This document shows positions 1 to 8,315 of a stretch of 64,000 bases of DNA, in pieces. This DNA comes from Aliterella atlantica CENA595 (GTDB lineage: Bacteria; Cyanobacteriota; Cyanobacteriia; Cyanobacteriales; Chroococcidiopsidaceae): positions 124,001 to 188,000 of the forward strand of contig NZ_JYON01000008.1 in NCBI RefSeq assembly GCF_000952155.1, read 5' to 3'. The notes beneath the pieces are model-generated. The model searched no databases. It saw only the letters and a list, made by a program, of their open reading frames with translations, and had not been told where the DNA came from. Position numbers and translations under genes: made by a program. Position 1 is the stretch's first letter. Every line of letters starts with the position of its first letter.

Positions 1-702
1 GTACTTCTACCCGATTTGGCAGCAGGTTGTTCTTTGGCTGATAGTTGTCCGCCACAAGAATTTGCAGCTTTTAAAGCCGCGCATCCAGAGCATTTAGTCA
101 TTTCCTACATCAACTGCACTGCTGAAATTAAGGCGATGAGCGATATTATTTGCACAAGCTCCAACGCAGTGCAGATTGTCAAGCAGATTCCCGCAGAGCA
201 ACCGATTATTTTTGCTCCCGATCGCAATTTAGGGCGCTACGTGATGGAACAAACAGGGCGCGATTTATTATTGTGGCAAGGTAGTTGTATCGTTCACGAA
301 ACCTTTAGCGAAAAGAAGATCGTGCAGCTAAAAATGGCGCATCCAAAAGCAGAAGCGATCGCTCATCCTGAATGCGAAACCAGCGTACTACGCCACGCCG
401 ACTATATTGGTTCGACGACTGCGTTGCTCAACCACTGCAAAAAATCCTCTGCTAGCACATTTATAGTAGCCACAGAGCCAGGTATTATCCACCAAATGCA
501 AAAAGACGCTCCACATAAGCAATTTATCCCTGCGCCGCCCACAGCTAACTGTGCTTGCAACGAGTGTCCCTATATGCGGTTGAATACTTTAGAGAAACTT
601 TACTGGGCGATGAAAAATCGTACTCCAGAAATAACTATGTCTGAAGAAATTCGACTAGCAGCGCTGCGTCCGATGCAAAGAATGCTAGAAATGAGTGCGT
701 AG
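1..702 (+). CDS. nadA: Quinolinate synthase NadA, C-terminal part (5' end outside window)
   Basis: NadA condenses iminoaspartate with dihydroxyacetone phosphate to quinolinate, the precursor of NAD; it is a cytosolic 4Fe-4S enzyme. The reading frame is open from base 1 ([10 protein letters not shown]), so the N-terminal part lies upstream of the window; 233 residues are visible. Family marks seen are the Y-I-N-C-T segment, the T-S-S-N-A motif, P-D-R-N-L-G, and the C-terminal C-N-E-C-P-Y-M cluster-binding segment. The frame ends at TAG 700-702 and a hairpin follows at 809-839, so this is probably the last gene of its transcript. Confidence 0.95.
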   Translation, partial: VLLPDLAAGCSLADSCPPQEFAAFKAAHPEHLVISYINCTAEIKAMSDIICTSSNAVQIVKQIPAEQPIIFAPDRNLGRYVMEQTGRDLLLWQGSCIVHETFSEKKIVQLKMAHPKAEAIAHPECETSVLRHADYIGSTTALLNHCKKSSASTFIVATEPGIIHQMQKDAPHKQFIPAPPTANCACNECPYMRLNTLEKLYWAMKNRTPEITMSEEIRLAALRPMQRMLEMSA

Positions 703-1024
703 GCAAAAGAGCGATCGCACTGCTGGAAATTATTTAGTGTATGGCTTGTAGTTGCTTTGTGCAGGAGAATTTTGCTCCAAGTTATCGAATTTAATATTTC
801 TATTAATTAAGGCTGGTAGGTTCGTTTGCCAGCTTTTTTACTAGCACAAGTTTTAATTACTGGAGAAAATCTACTTTTAGGCAGGAAAGTAGCTTGTCCG
901 TTTTACTCTAAGCCAAAATTGTAGGTAATATCAAGTCCTGGTAGGTTGCAATCTTCAGCTACCGCTTACTCACAAGGACAACCGTATTGATGCAGTTAAG
1001 TAAATGGACTTGAAGTAAAGACAA
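703..1024. other. Intergenic region nadA to mlaF-like gene
   Basis: No gene is seen in these 322 bases. The stretch carries the terminator-like hairpin at 809-839. The remainder, AT-rich, should contain the promoter of the transporter pair, but I cannot point to a convincing -35/-10 pair. Confidence 0.6.
809..839 (+). terminator. Rho-independent terminator after nadA
   Basis: The left arm AAG(G)CTGG and the right arm CCAGCTT form a stem with a single bulged G, followed by a run of six T. It lies about 105 bases after the nadA stop and before the next plus-strand gene. Confidence 0.65.
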
Positions 1025-1846
1025 ATGCAAAAATTAGATGCCACTGAGACTCTAGAACCTACGACAAGTCAACCAATAATTGAATTAAGAGGCGTTAGTA
1101 AGAAATTTGGCAACAATGTAGTTTTAGATAATGTAGATTTGAAAATTCACCAAGGAGAGGCATTAGCAATTATTGGTCCTTCGGGAACGGGAAAATCTAC
1201 AATCTTGCGGATTATTGCTGGATTATTAGCGGCTGATGCTGGCGAAATCTACGTTCAAGGTCAGCGCAGACAAGGTTTAATCGAGGATGCTAGCGATCCA
1301 ATTGGGATTGGCATGGTATTTCAGCAAGCAGCTTTGTTTGACTCGCTGACAGTCGAGGAAAACGTGGGATTTTCGTTGTTCCAACATTCTAGATTGAAGC
1401 GATCGCAAATCCGTAAGATCGTACATCAAAATCTAGAGATGGTAGGCTTGGGTAGAGTTGGCGATCGCTACCCTGCCGAACTTTCGGGTGGAATGCGCAA
1501 ACGAGTTAGCTTTGCTCGCGCCATTACCGCACACCCCCACAAGCCCAAAGAGGCAGCAGAAGTATTACTATACGATGAACCAACCGCAGGGTTAGACCCA
1601 ATTGCTTCTACAGTCATAGAAGACTTAATTCGTCAGTTGCAATGTATGCAAGGAGTGTGCAGTACGTATATAATCGTGACTCACCAAGATAGCACTATCC
1701 GTCGCACCGCAGACCGGATTATATTTCTATATCAAGGTAAAGTGCAGTGGGAGGGAACAGTCAGCGAAACTCAAACTACAGACCACCCATTAATTAGACA
1801 ATTTTTCAGTGGCAGTATAGAAGGACCAATTCAAGTAATTGGTTGA
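1025..1846 (+). CDS. ABC transporter ATP-binding protein, MlaF/TGD3-like
   Basis: Predicted cytoplasmic ATPase of an MCE-type lipid transporter (Mla in proteobacteria, TGD in chloroplasts). The 273 residues show Walker A G-P-S-G-T-G-K-S-T at about 51-59, the Q-loop V-F-Q-Q, the signature L-S-G-G-M-R-K-R and Walker B L-L-Y-D-E-P-T-A-G-L-D-P. The signature variant with GMRKR is typical of the MlaF branch. The MCE-domain gene follows directly: its ATG (1869) lies 22 bases after this stop, so the two are probably one operon. The permease partner (MlaE-like) is not in the window. The ATG at 1025 is the first in-frame start. Confidence 0.92.
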   Translation: MQKLDATETLEPTTSQPIIELRGVSKKFGNNVVLDNVDLKIHQGEALAIIGPSGTGKSTILRIIAGLLAADAGEIYVQGQRRQGLIEDASDPIGIGMVFQQAALFDSLTVEENVGFSLFQHSRLKRSQIRKIVHQNLEMVGLGRVGDRYPAELSGGMRKRVSFARAITAHPHKPKEAAEVLLYDEPTAGLDPIASTVIEDLIRQLQCMQGVCSTYIIVTHQDSTIRRTADRIIFLYQGKVQWEGTVSETQTTDHPLIRQFFSGSIEGPIQVIG

Positions 1847-1868
1847 ATTAGAGGTAGGAGGAGTAAAA

Positions 1869-3254
1869 ATGCGATCGCGTACTGTTCGAGAAGGCTCTGT
1901 AGGATTATTAATACTGCTAGGCTTAGGACTATTTGTCGGCGGTATTTTGTGGTTGCGGGGCGTACAATTAGGCAGACGCAGCTATACAGCCATTGTTTCT
2001 TTTGCTGATGTGGGCGGTATGCAAGAGGGCGCAATAGTCCGCTACCGGGGAGTAAATGTTGGCAATATTGTTGCTATTCGACCAGGCGCAAATGGTGTTG
2101 AAGTCGAAATTGAAATTAGTCCAGCGGATATAATAATTCCTCGTAACGTCTTAGTTGAGGCAAATCAATCTGGGCTAATTAGTGAAGTAAGCGTTGATAT
2201 TACACCGCAAAAACAGTTACCAACTGGGTTAGTTGTCGCCAAACCTTTAGATGAAGATTGCGACCCCGATTTAATTGTTTGCAATGGTTCTCGGCTGCAA
2301 GGGCAAGTTGGTGTTAGTATTGACGCGCTGATCCGTTCTTCAACAAGGTTTGCTGCTGTTTACAGCAATCCAGAACTATATGCAAATGTAGATTCAGCAG
2401 TTAAAAACGCAGCAGATGCAGCAGCAGGAGTCGCTCAACTTTCTCGCGAACTTTCAGTTTTATCTAGGTCTACTAGGCAGCAATTAGGAACCTTTTCAGC
2501 AGCAGCAACATCGGTACAGCAAGCAGCCAATCAAGTCAGTAATTCTGCTACCAAAACAGTAGATAGATTTGGCACAACAGCCGATCAACTCAGCCTCACA
2601 GCTACTCAAGTCAATCGTTTGGTTACTAATATTGACGAATTAGTGACAACGAATCGGTCTTCTTTAGTTACCGCCCTCAACAACATCAACCGCGCCAGCG
2701 AACAACTAGAAGTTACAGTTGGCGGACTTTCACCCACAATCAACCGCGTCACTCAAGGCGAACTACTGCAAAACTTAGAAACATTATCAGCAAACGCCGC
2801 TCAAGCATCAGCAAACTTGCGCGATGCTTCTAACGCTCTCAATAATCCCAGCAATATATTAGTCTTACAACAAACTTTAGATTCAGCACGAGCTACATTT
2901 GAGAACGCCCAAAAAATCACAGCCGATTTAGACGAACTAACGGGCGATCCTCGATTCCGACAAAATATCCGCGAAATAGTAGATGGTTTGAGTGGTTTAG
3001 TATCTTCTACCGAGCAATTAGACCAACAAATGCAACTAGCGCAAACTCTAAGAGCAATCAGAGACGAACAAAAACAACCCGAAGTTGCTAGCGATACAGA
3101 TACCCCTACTGTACCAACCTTAAATATCGCCGAATTTTCTACCTCTAGTTTAGATAGCGCCGAGTTTTCCTTAGCAGGTAAAACAATAAAAGCGATCGCA
3201 CCTGCTGTAACTGGCGAACAGAAAAGGCAAGAGGACAAGAAAGAAATGGAATAA
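1869..3254 (+). CDS. MCE (MlaD/TGD2-like) lipid-binding protein
   Basis: Membrane-anchored substrate-binding subunit of an MCE lipid transporter, 461 residues. One N-terminal membrane segment (about residues 8-25, G-L-L-I-L-L-G-L-G-L-F) is followed by the MCE domain (about 35-115, with V-R-Y-R-G-V-N-V-G). A long Q/N/A-rich helical part then resembles the extended coiled region of cyanobacterial and plastid homologues. I chose ATG 1869, not the upstream TTG in the same frame, because the strong ribosome site GGAGGAG (1857-1863) sits at the right distance. It lies directly behind the ATPase gene, which supports a shared transporter. Confidence 0.9.
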   Translation: MRSRTVREGSVGLLILLGLGLFVGGILWLRGVQLGRRSYTAIVSFADVGGMQEGAIVRYRGVNVGNIVAIRPGANGVEVEIEISPADIIIPRNVLVEANQSGLISEVSVDITPQKQLPTGLVVAKPLDEDCDPDLIVCNGSRLQGQVGVSIDALIRSSTRFAAVYSNPELYANVDSAVKNAADAAAGVAQLSRELSVLSRSTRQQLGTFSAAATSVQQAANQVSNSATKTVDRFGTTADQLSLTATQVNRLVTNIDELVTTNRSSLVTALNNINRASEQLEVTVGGLSPTINRVTQGELLQNLETLSANAAQASANLRDASNALNNPSNILVLQQTLDSARATFENAQKITADLDELTGDPRFRQNIREIVDGLSGLVSSTEQLDQQMQLAQTLRAIRDEQKQPEVASDTDTPTVPTLNIAEFSTSSLDSAEFSLAGKTIKAIAPAVTGEQKRQEDKKEME

Positions 3255-3358
3255 TATTCGCCCTCGCCCTCTATGAGAACAAATTTAGACCAGTAACCAA
3301 GTTTTTCATCAAGATTCAACCATAGGTGCGAGACTTACAACGAGCAAGATGCAAATTA

Positions 3359-3382
3359 ACTGGTCACTGGTCACTGGTCACT
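3359..3382. repeat. Heptamer tandem repeat (ACTGGTC)n
   Basis: Three and a half copies of the 7-base unit ACTGGTC lie next to the stop of the VWA gene. The same unit, on the other strand, recurs four times at 51345-51375. Such short tandem heptamers are common in filamentous and Chroococcidiopsis-like cyanobacteria. Confidence 0.85.
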
Positions 3383-3383
3383 G

Positions 3384-4058
3384 TTAAACAATCCCCCACC
3401 CAGGAGGCGGTAGAGGTATTTGCTCGTCCATTTTCGATTGCGATACTCTCTGCATACTTGCCGAAAGCCAGATAAACATCTCTTGGAAGTTTAGTCCGAC
3501 TAATTTCAAAGGGCTGCGAACGACAATTTGCGATAGACGTTCCATATTTGCGCCTTCTACGCCCACAGCAAAGAAGGCGACGCGCTTATTTGCTTCATCA
3601 TCTCTAATTCGTTGCATTGCTTGTTCTACAACGCTTTCTGGCTCCCCCTGCGGCTCTCCATCAGTAATTAAAAACACCCAAGGGCGATAGTAAGCTACTC
3701 CACTTGCGCTGTATTGCGCTTTGCGGCTAGAAACCATATCTAGCCCGCGATGAATTGCCGTACCCATGACAGTCAAACCTTGAGCCGATAGAGTTGGTGG
3801 CTCAAATTGGTCTGCAGTAACAAAGTCTTGAACTATATCAACGTTACTATTGAATGTAACAATAGCAACTTCTACGCGTTTTTTAGCTAGGTTATCTCTG
3901 TTTAGCTCCTCTTTAAATACTTTTAACCCTTCATTTAGGGCATTGATGGCTTCACCTTGCATCGAACCAGAAATATCTAGGAGCAACACGCAGGGACAAC
4001 GAGGTTCTGGATTTTCAGCAAATTCGACAGCATCTTCTAGTCTTAAAAATTCAGGCAT
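3384..4058 (-). CDS. VWA domain protein (TerY-like)
   Basis: Stand-alone von Willebrand factor type A domain of 224 residues. The metal-ion-dependent adhesion site D-I-S-G-S is at 28-32, followed by a T-containing segment (T-V-M-G-T) and the third MIDAS segment I-T-D-G-E-P. No signal peptide or membrane segment is seen, so it is probably cytosolic. It resembles COG4245/TerY proteins, which sit in tellurium-resistance and stress gene clusters, but no ter genes are visible here. The neighbour upstream on the same strand is a SWIM zinc-finger gene 74 bases away, a possible shared transcript. The exact role is unknown. Confidence 0.88.
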   Translation of the reverse strand: MPEFLRLEDAVEFAENPEPRCPCVLLLDISGSMQGEAINALNEGLKVFKEELNRDNLAKKRVEVAIVTFNSNVDIVQDFVTADQFEPPTLSAQGLTVMGTAIHRGLDMVSSRKAQYSASGVAYYRPWVFLITDGEPQGEPESVVEQAMQRIRDDEANKRVAFFAVGVEGANMERLSQIVVRSPLKLVGLNFQEMFIWLSASMQRVSQSKMDEQIPLPPPGWGIV

Positions 4059-4132
4059 AGCAAAAACATAGTACGAGATTTTTTAGTTTAGCTAGGTTGC
4101 TTGAGCCTAGCACCATTTAGCTTATAGAAACA

Positions 4133-4984
4133 TTAGACCGATCTATTTGCTTCTAAACTCATGGCAAAAAGTGCAGCCTTTTGGCTAACTTGTGTAAGAG
4201 CGTTATCCAAATACTTTATCACTGCCTCCGATACAGTGGAATTGAAGTTAGAGTTTTCAGTACCATCAATCGAGAGTGGAATTGGTCCTAAAATATCTAA
4301 AATTGATTCGCCTCCAGGTGATGGCGCAATTACAACTAAGCTGGGATCTAGAGGACGTTCGTACTGCCAAAATTGTTCGATGTTTGTCTTATCGGCAGTA
4401 ACAAATGTATCCTCAGTATTGTCTGTGTTGGCTGCATCGGTTGTAATATTAGCACTACGTAGCTGACGCAAAGCGGCAATAATTTGCTCTTTAGAGCTAC
4501 CGCGTAGTTGGAATAAAACGAAAGGATCTTCGCTAAAGCGATCGCCCAATTGATAATATACAGCGCCAACGTGCTTGCAAGGATTGGCTTTGTCAGGACA
4601 AGAGCATTTGCTGCGAATATCAGCTAGGGTAAATGGAAACAACGACAAACCATTAGCTGTAAATACTTCTTCAATATTTTGGGGCATTTCTCCCGCCAGC
4701 AGTTTAGCGGCGAAAACCGCCCGTTGTGCCATAGTTTCTATGACATAACCCCACTGTTCGTCAGTAAATGGTTCTAAAGACAAGGTGACTTTATAAGGTT
4801 CTATTTCTGTCCCTTGTACCGCTGCTAGAACCTTAGCGCCCTCAAATTTGATGCTTAGGACGTTTCCCTGCCTTGAGTAGTTTCTTGCCCGTTCTAGGCG
4901 TTTTTTGAAGCGATAAGAGTCTAATAAATCTAGCCAGCGTTGCGCCCACCATTCACGGCTTGCTTGAGCGTTATAGTTAGTCAT
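4133..4984 (-). CDS. SWIM zinc-finger protein
   Basis: Protein of 283 residues with a SWIM-type zinc finger: C127-x-C129 and C136-x-H138 (segment C-S-C-P-D-K-A-N-P-C-K-H). The N-terminal part starts with a W-rich helix (E-W-W-A-Q-R-W) and a small beta-rich region. In bacteria such proteins are usually found with SNF2-type helicases and are thought to bind DNA or protein partners; no helicase gene is adjacent. The C-terminal 100 residues show no motif I recognise. It may be co-transcribed with the VWA gene downstream. Confidence 0.85.
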   Translation of the reverse strand: MTNYNAQASREWWAQRWLDLLDSYRFKKRLERARNYSRQGNVLSIKFEGAKVLAAVQGTEIEPYKVTLSLEPFTDEQWGYVIETMAQRAVFAAKLLAGEMPQNIEEVFTANGLSLFPFTLADIRSKCSCPDKANPCKHVGAVYYQLGDRFSEDPFVLFQLRGSSKEQIIAALRQLRSANITTDAANTDNTEDTFVTADKTNIEQFWQYERPLDPSLVVIAPSPGGESILDILGPIPLSIDGTENSNFNSTVSEAVIKYLDNALTQVSQKAALFAMSLEANRSV

Positions 4985-5052
4985 AAAAAGTTAAAAATCA
5001 AAAATAAAGATAACTTCTTTGCAGTGAGTTTTGAATTAATCAATAGATTTTA

Positions 5053-5124
5053 AGCGGGCGATCGGACTCGAACCGACGACGTTCACCTTGGGAAGGTGAC
5101 ATTCTACCACTGAATTACGCCCGC
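5053..5124 (-). tRNA. tRNA-Gly (anticodon CCC)
   Basis: Read on the minus strand, the 7-bp acceptor stem GCGGGCG/CGCCCGC closes a full cloverleaf. The anticodon arm TCACC-TTCCCAA-GGTGA gives anticodon CCC (codon GGG), and the T-arm reads GGTTCGAGTCC. The 3' CCA is not encoded. Length is 72 nt. Confidence 0.95.
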
Positions 5125-5172
5125 AGGGTATTGCTATTATACGCTAATTTTTGGTGAAGACACGCAGGATGT

Positions 5173-5201
5173 GTAGAGACGTAGTAGTGCTACGTCTCTA
5201 C
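5173..5201. repeat. Perfect inverted repeat GTAGAGACGTAG
   Basis: Two 12-base arms, GTAGAGACGTAG and CTACGTCTCTAC, surround a 5-base centre. A partial further copy (CTACGTCTGTAC) follows at 5208-5219. This is a known type of dispersed palindrome in cyanobacterial genomes. It may also end the transcript of the RND operon, which stops at 5238. Confidence 0.8.
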
Positions 5202-5237
5202 CGGGTGCTACGTCTGTACAAGGTGCGGGGATATAAT

Positions 5238-8200
5238 TTATTCTGCAAGTTGCTTCTGTTTTGGCTTTCCTTTCCACCCGCGCTTAAGTAGCCCAACAAG
5301 CCATTTTTGCAGATTGTCTATATAAGTGAATAATACTGGAACTACTACTAGCGTCAGCAGCGTTGAAGTTGTGAAGCCTCCCATAATTGCAATTCCCATC
5401 GGGCTGCGAACTTCAGCCCCCGCACCTAACCCCAAGGCTAAGGGAATAGTTCCCGCTACTGTAGCTAGGGAAGTCATTAAAATTGGGCGCAAGCGCGATA
5501 TCCCAGCTTCTAACAATGCCTGTCTTTGCGTTTTGCCTTCTTCTAAATTGAGCAGCGTATAATCTACTAACAAAATTGAGTTTTTAGTGACAATTCCCAT
5601 CAACAGCACAATGCCAATTAGTGCGTACAAACCCAATGCTTTTTGAGCAACCATTAAGCCTAATAGCGCCCCACCCAATGACAAGGGTAAGGCAACCATA
5701 ATTGTGACTGGATGCAGGAAACTGTTGTATAGCAATACCAAAATTGCATAAATACACATTACTGCTAGCGCTAGAGCGATGCCAAAACGTCCGAAGATTT
5801 CTTGCATAATTTCTGCATCTCCGGCGCTTTGTCTAACTACTCCTGGCGGTAATGGATTTAAAGCAGGTAACTTGTCTACAGCCTCTACTGCATCCCCTAG
5901 GGCAATACCTTGTAAATTTGCTTCTACAGATACTTGCCTAGAACGGTCGTAACGATTAATCTCCGCAGGACCGCTACCATAACGAATATCGGCAACTGCT
6001 ACTAGCGGTACTAAAGTATTATTTGCCCCTGGTACGCGCAGATTTCTCAAAGTATTAATATCTTCCCGCGCTTGTTCGGCGATTTGGACTCGAATCGGAA
6101 TTTGGCGATCGCTTAAATTAAATTTAGCTAAATTAGCTTCATTATCGCCAATTGTAGCTAGCGATGCAGTTCGAGCAATTGATTGAACTGTTACGCCTAA
6201 ATCGGCTGCTCTAGCGGGATTGGGTACGATCAGTATCTCTGGTTTAACTAGGCTAGCTGTAGATGCTACTTCTACCAAATTTGGCAGGGTTCGCATTTGC
6301 TTTTCTAAATTATCAGCCGCTTGATTTAAAGCTTGGGGATCTTCACTTTTGAGCAGAACTGTTAAATCTTTGCTACTTCCTGCTGCTCCTTGGCTTTGAA
6401 AACTAATTCTCGCGCCAGGAATTTTTTGCAACCTCGGACGCATAGTTTGTTCGTACTCTGCTTGAGATATTTCCCGTTCTTCTTTAGGCTTGAGGTTGAC
6501 GTTGAGCGTTGCTGTATCTACTTCTTGCGTTGCTAATACATTCTGCACTGCTGGACTTTGCCGCAGAATATTAGTTGCTTGTTTGGCTACATTGCTAGTG
6601 TCTGCTAAAGTCGAGCCTGGGGGTAGTTCTATGGCAACTGTAGAAATTCCCAAATCGCCGTTGTCGATAAAACCTTTGGGAATTAAAGGTATTAGCGCTA
6701 AACTACCGATAAAAAATGCGATCGCAATGCTAATTGTCGTCAAGCGATGCCGCAATGCCCAGCTTAGTAATTGCCGATAAGGTTGAAAGCGTTGGCGAGA
6801 ACGAGGTGTATTTTGGCGCTTTACTTCCTTTTGTTTGAGCAAATTAGCTCCCAACATCGGGGTAATCGTCCGCGCTACTAAGGTAGAAAATATAGTGGAA
6901 ACAGCAACCGTTACGCCAAAAGGTTGAAAAAATTGCCCAGGAATGCCGCCCATAAAAGCAACAGGCAAAAATACAGCAATAATTGTCGCCGCACTAGCAA
7001 GTACCGCTAAACCAACTTCTGCAGATGAATCAAAGGCAGCTTGACGGGGAGTTTTGCCCATCGCCATGTGCCTTTCCATGTTTTCAACTTCTACTACCGT
7101 GTCGTCTACTAAGTTACCTACTGCTAGCGCTAAAGCTAGCAAAGTCATGTTGTTGAGCGTATAGCCTAAAGCGTATTGAACGGCGAAAGTAGGTAATATC
7201 GATAGAGGTAGAGCGATCGCTGTAATTAATGTCGCCCGCCAGTCGCGCAAAAATACCAAAATTGTAATTACAGCCAGCGCCGAGGCTTGGACTAAGTCAT
7301 CTACAGTATTTTCATAAGATTGGCGGATAAAGTCGCCGCGAGTAAAAATTAATTCCAACTTCACATCGCCTGGCAAAGTTTTTCGCAGTTGCTCTACAGC
7401 TTTGGTTACTCCTTCTTCTACTGTTACTAATGTCGTACCAGTGCTACGCAGTACCGAAAAAGCGACTACAGGTTGATTGTTAAGATAAGCTGCTGTTCTC
7501 GGTTCGGCAGAACTATCTTCTACAGTTCCCAAACTAGACAAAGGCACAAAACTACCATTGGGTAAAACAATTTGATAATTTTGTAAATCTTTTACAGTTG
7601 CCGCACTACCCAAAGTCCGAATACTTTGTTCGCTCCCGCCTACTTCTGTTCTCCCACCAGGTAAGTTGACGTTAAAAGTACGGATTTGCTCGTTAACTTG
7701 AGTTGCGGTAATTCCCAGTGCTTGCAATCGCGAAGGCTCTATATCTACCCTGATTTCGCGGTCAACGCCACCATCGCGGCGAATTTCAGCAACTCCTCGC
7801 ACTGACAACAAAGCGCGGCTAATATTTTCGTCTACTAAATTGCTTAATTCTTCTACAGAACGCTGCTCGGAGACGACGGCATAAGTCATAATCGACCCGC
7901 CCGCAAATTCTAAGCGTTGGACGATTGGTTCGTTGATATCTTGCGGTAAATTTTGCCGAATTTGGGAAATAGCGTTGCGGACATCATTGGTAGCGCGATC
8001 GCTATCTACCCCCAAGTCGAAGTTAATAACTGTTGTTGATACGCCGTCATTAACAGTAGATACTATATTATCGATGTTGCCTAAGCCTGCTACAGCATCT
8101 TCTACAGGCTTAGTCACCTGAAACTCTAATTCTGTAGGTCCTGCCCCTGGTTGAGTAACAGTAACCGTGACTGCTGGTATATCGATATTAGGGTTAATAT

Positions 8201-8309
8201 CAATTCCTAGCTGGGTAAAAGAAAACCACCCCACTACTGTCAAAAATAGAAACAGAACTATTGTCGGTACGGGGCGGCGGATCGACCAAGCAGACAGGTT
8301 AAACGACAT
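5238..8309 (-). CDS. RND efflux transporter, HAE1/AcrB type
   Basis: Inner-membrane proton-driven pump of 1023 residues, the usual length of the AcrB/HAE1 family. It starts with the typical R-R-P-V-P-T segment before TM1 and shows two halves, each with one TM plus a large periplasmic loop and five further TMs. The TM4 proton-relay pair is seen in N-L-V-D-D-T-V-V-E-V-E-N. Many such pumps export hydrophobic drugs or detergents; the substrate cannot be read here. The adaptor gene ends 6 bases upstream, so they are one operon. A TolC-type outer-membrane gene is not adjacent. Confidence 0.95.
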   Translation of the reverse strand: MSFNLSAWSIRRPVPTIVLFLFLTVVGWFSFTQLGIDINPNIDIPAVTVTVTQPGAGPTELEFQVTKPVEDAVAGLGNIDNIVSTVNDGVSTTVINFDLGVDSDRATNDVRNAISQIRQNLPQDINEPIVQRLEFAGGSIMTYAVVSEQRSVEELSNLVDENISRALLSVRGVAEIRRDGGVDREIRVDIEPSRLQALGITATQVNEQIRTFNVNLPGGRTEVGGSEQSIRTLGSAATVKDLQNYQIVLPNGSFVPLSSLGTVEDSSAEPRTAAYLNNQPVVAFSVLRSTGTTLVTVEEGVTKAVEQLRKTLPGDVKLELIFTRGDFIRQSYENTVDDLVQASALAVITILVFLRDWRATLITAIALPLSILPTFAVQYALGYTLNNMTLLALALAVGNLVDDTVVEVENMERHMAMGKTPRQAAFDSSAEVGLAVLASAATIIAVFLPVAFMGGIPGQFFQPFGVTVAVSTIFSTLVARTITPMLGANLLKQKEVKRQNTPRSRQRFQPYRQLLSWALRHRLTTISIAIAFFIGSLALIPLIPKGFIDNGDLGISTVAIELPPGSTLADTSNVAKQATNILRQSPAVQNVLATQEVDTATLNVNLKPKEEREISQAEYEQTMRPRLQKIPGARISFQSQGAAGSSKDLTVLLKSEDPQALNQAADNLEKQMRTLPNLVEVASTASLVKPEILIVPNPARAADLGVTVQSIARTASLATIGDNEANLAKFNLSDRQIPIRVQIAEQAREDINTLRNLRVPGANNTLVPLVAVADIRYGSGPAEINRYDRSRQVSVEANLQGIALGDAVEAVDKLPALNPLPPGVVRQSAGDAEIMQEIFGRFGIALALAVMCIYAILVLLYNSFLHPVTIMVALPLSLGGALLGLMVAQKALGLYALIGIVLLMGIVTKNSILLVDYTLLNLEEGKTQRQALLEAGISRLRPILMTSLATVAGTIPLALGLGAGAEVRSPMGIAIMGGFTTSTLLTLVVVPVLFTYIDNLQKWLVGLLKRGWKGKPKQKQLAE

Positions 8310-8315
8310 ATTTAG

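Noticed and set aside
2801..3319. 172-codon frame on the minus strand inside the MCE protein gene
   Set aside because: It runs antisense to a well-supported gene and has no recognisable domain.
3359..3382. Tandem repeats (also 51345-51375) as a CRISPR array
   Set aside because: The units are 7 bases long with no spacers; they are simple tandem heptamers.
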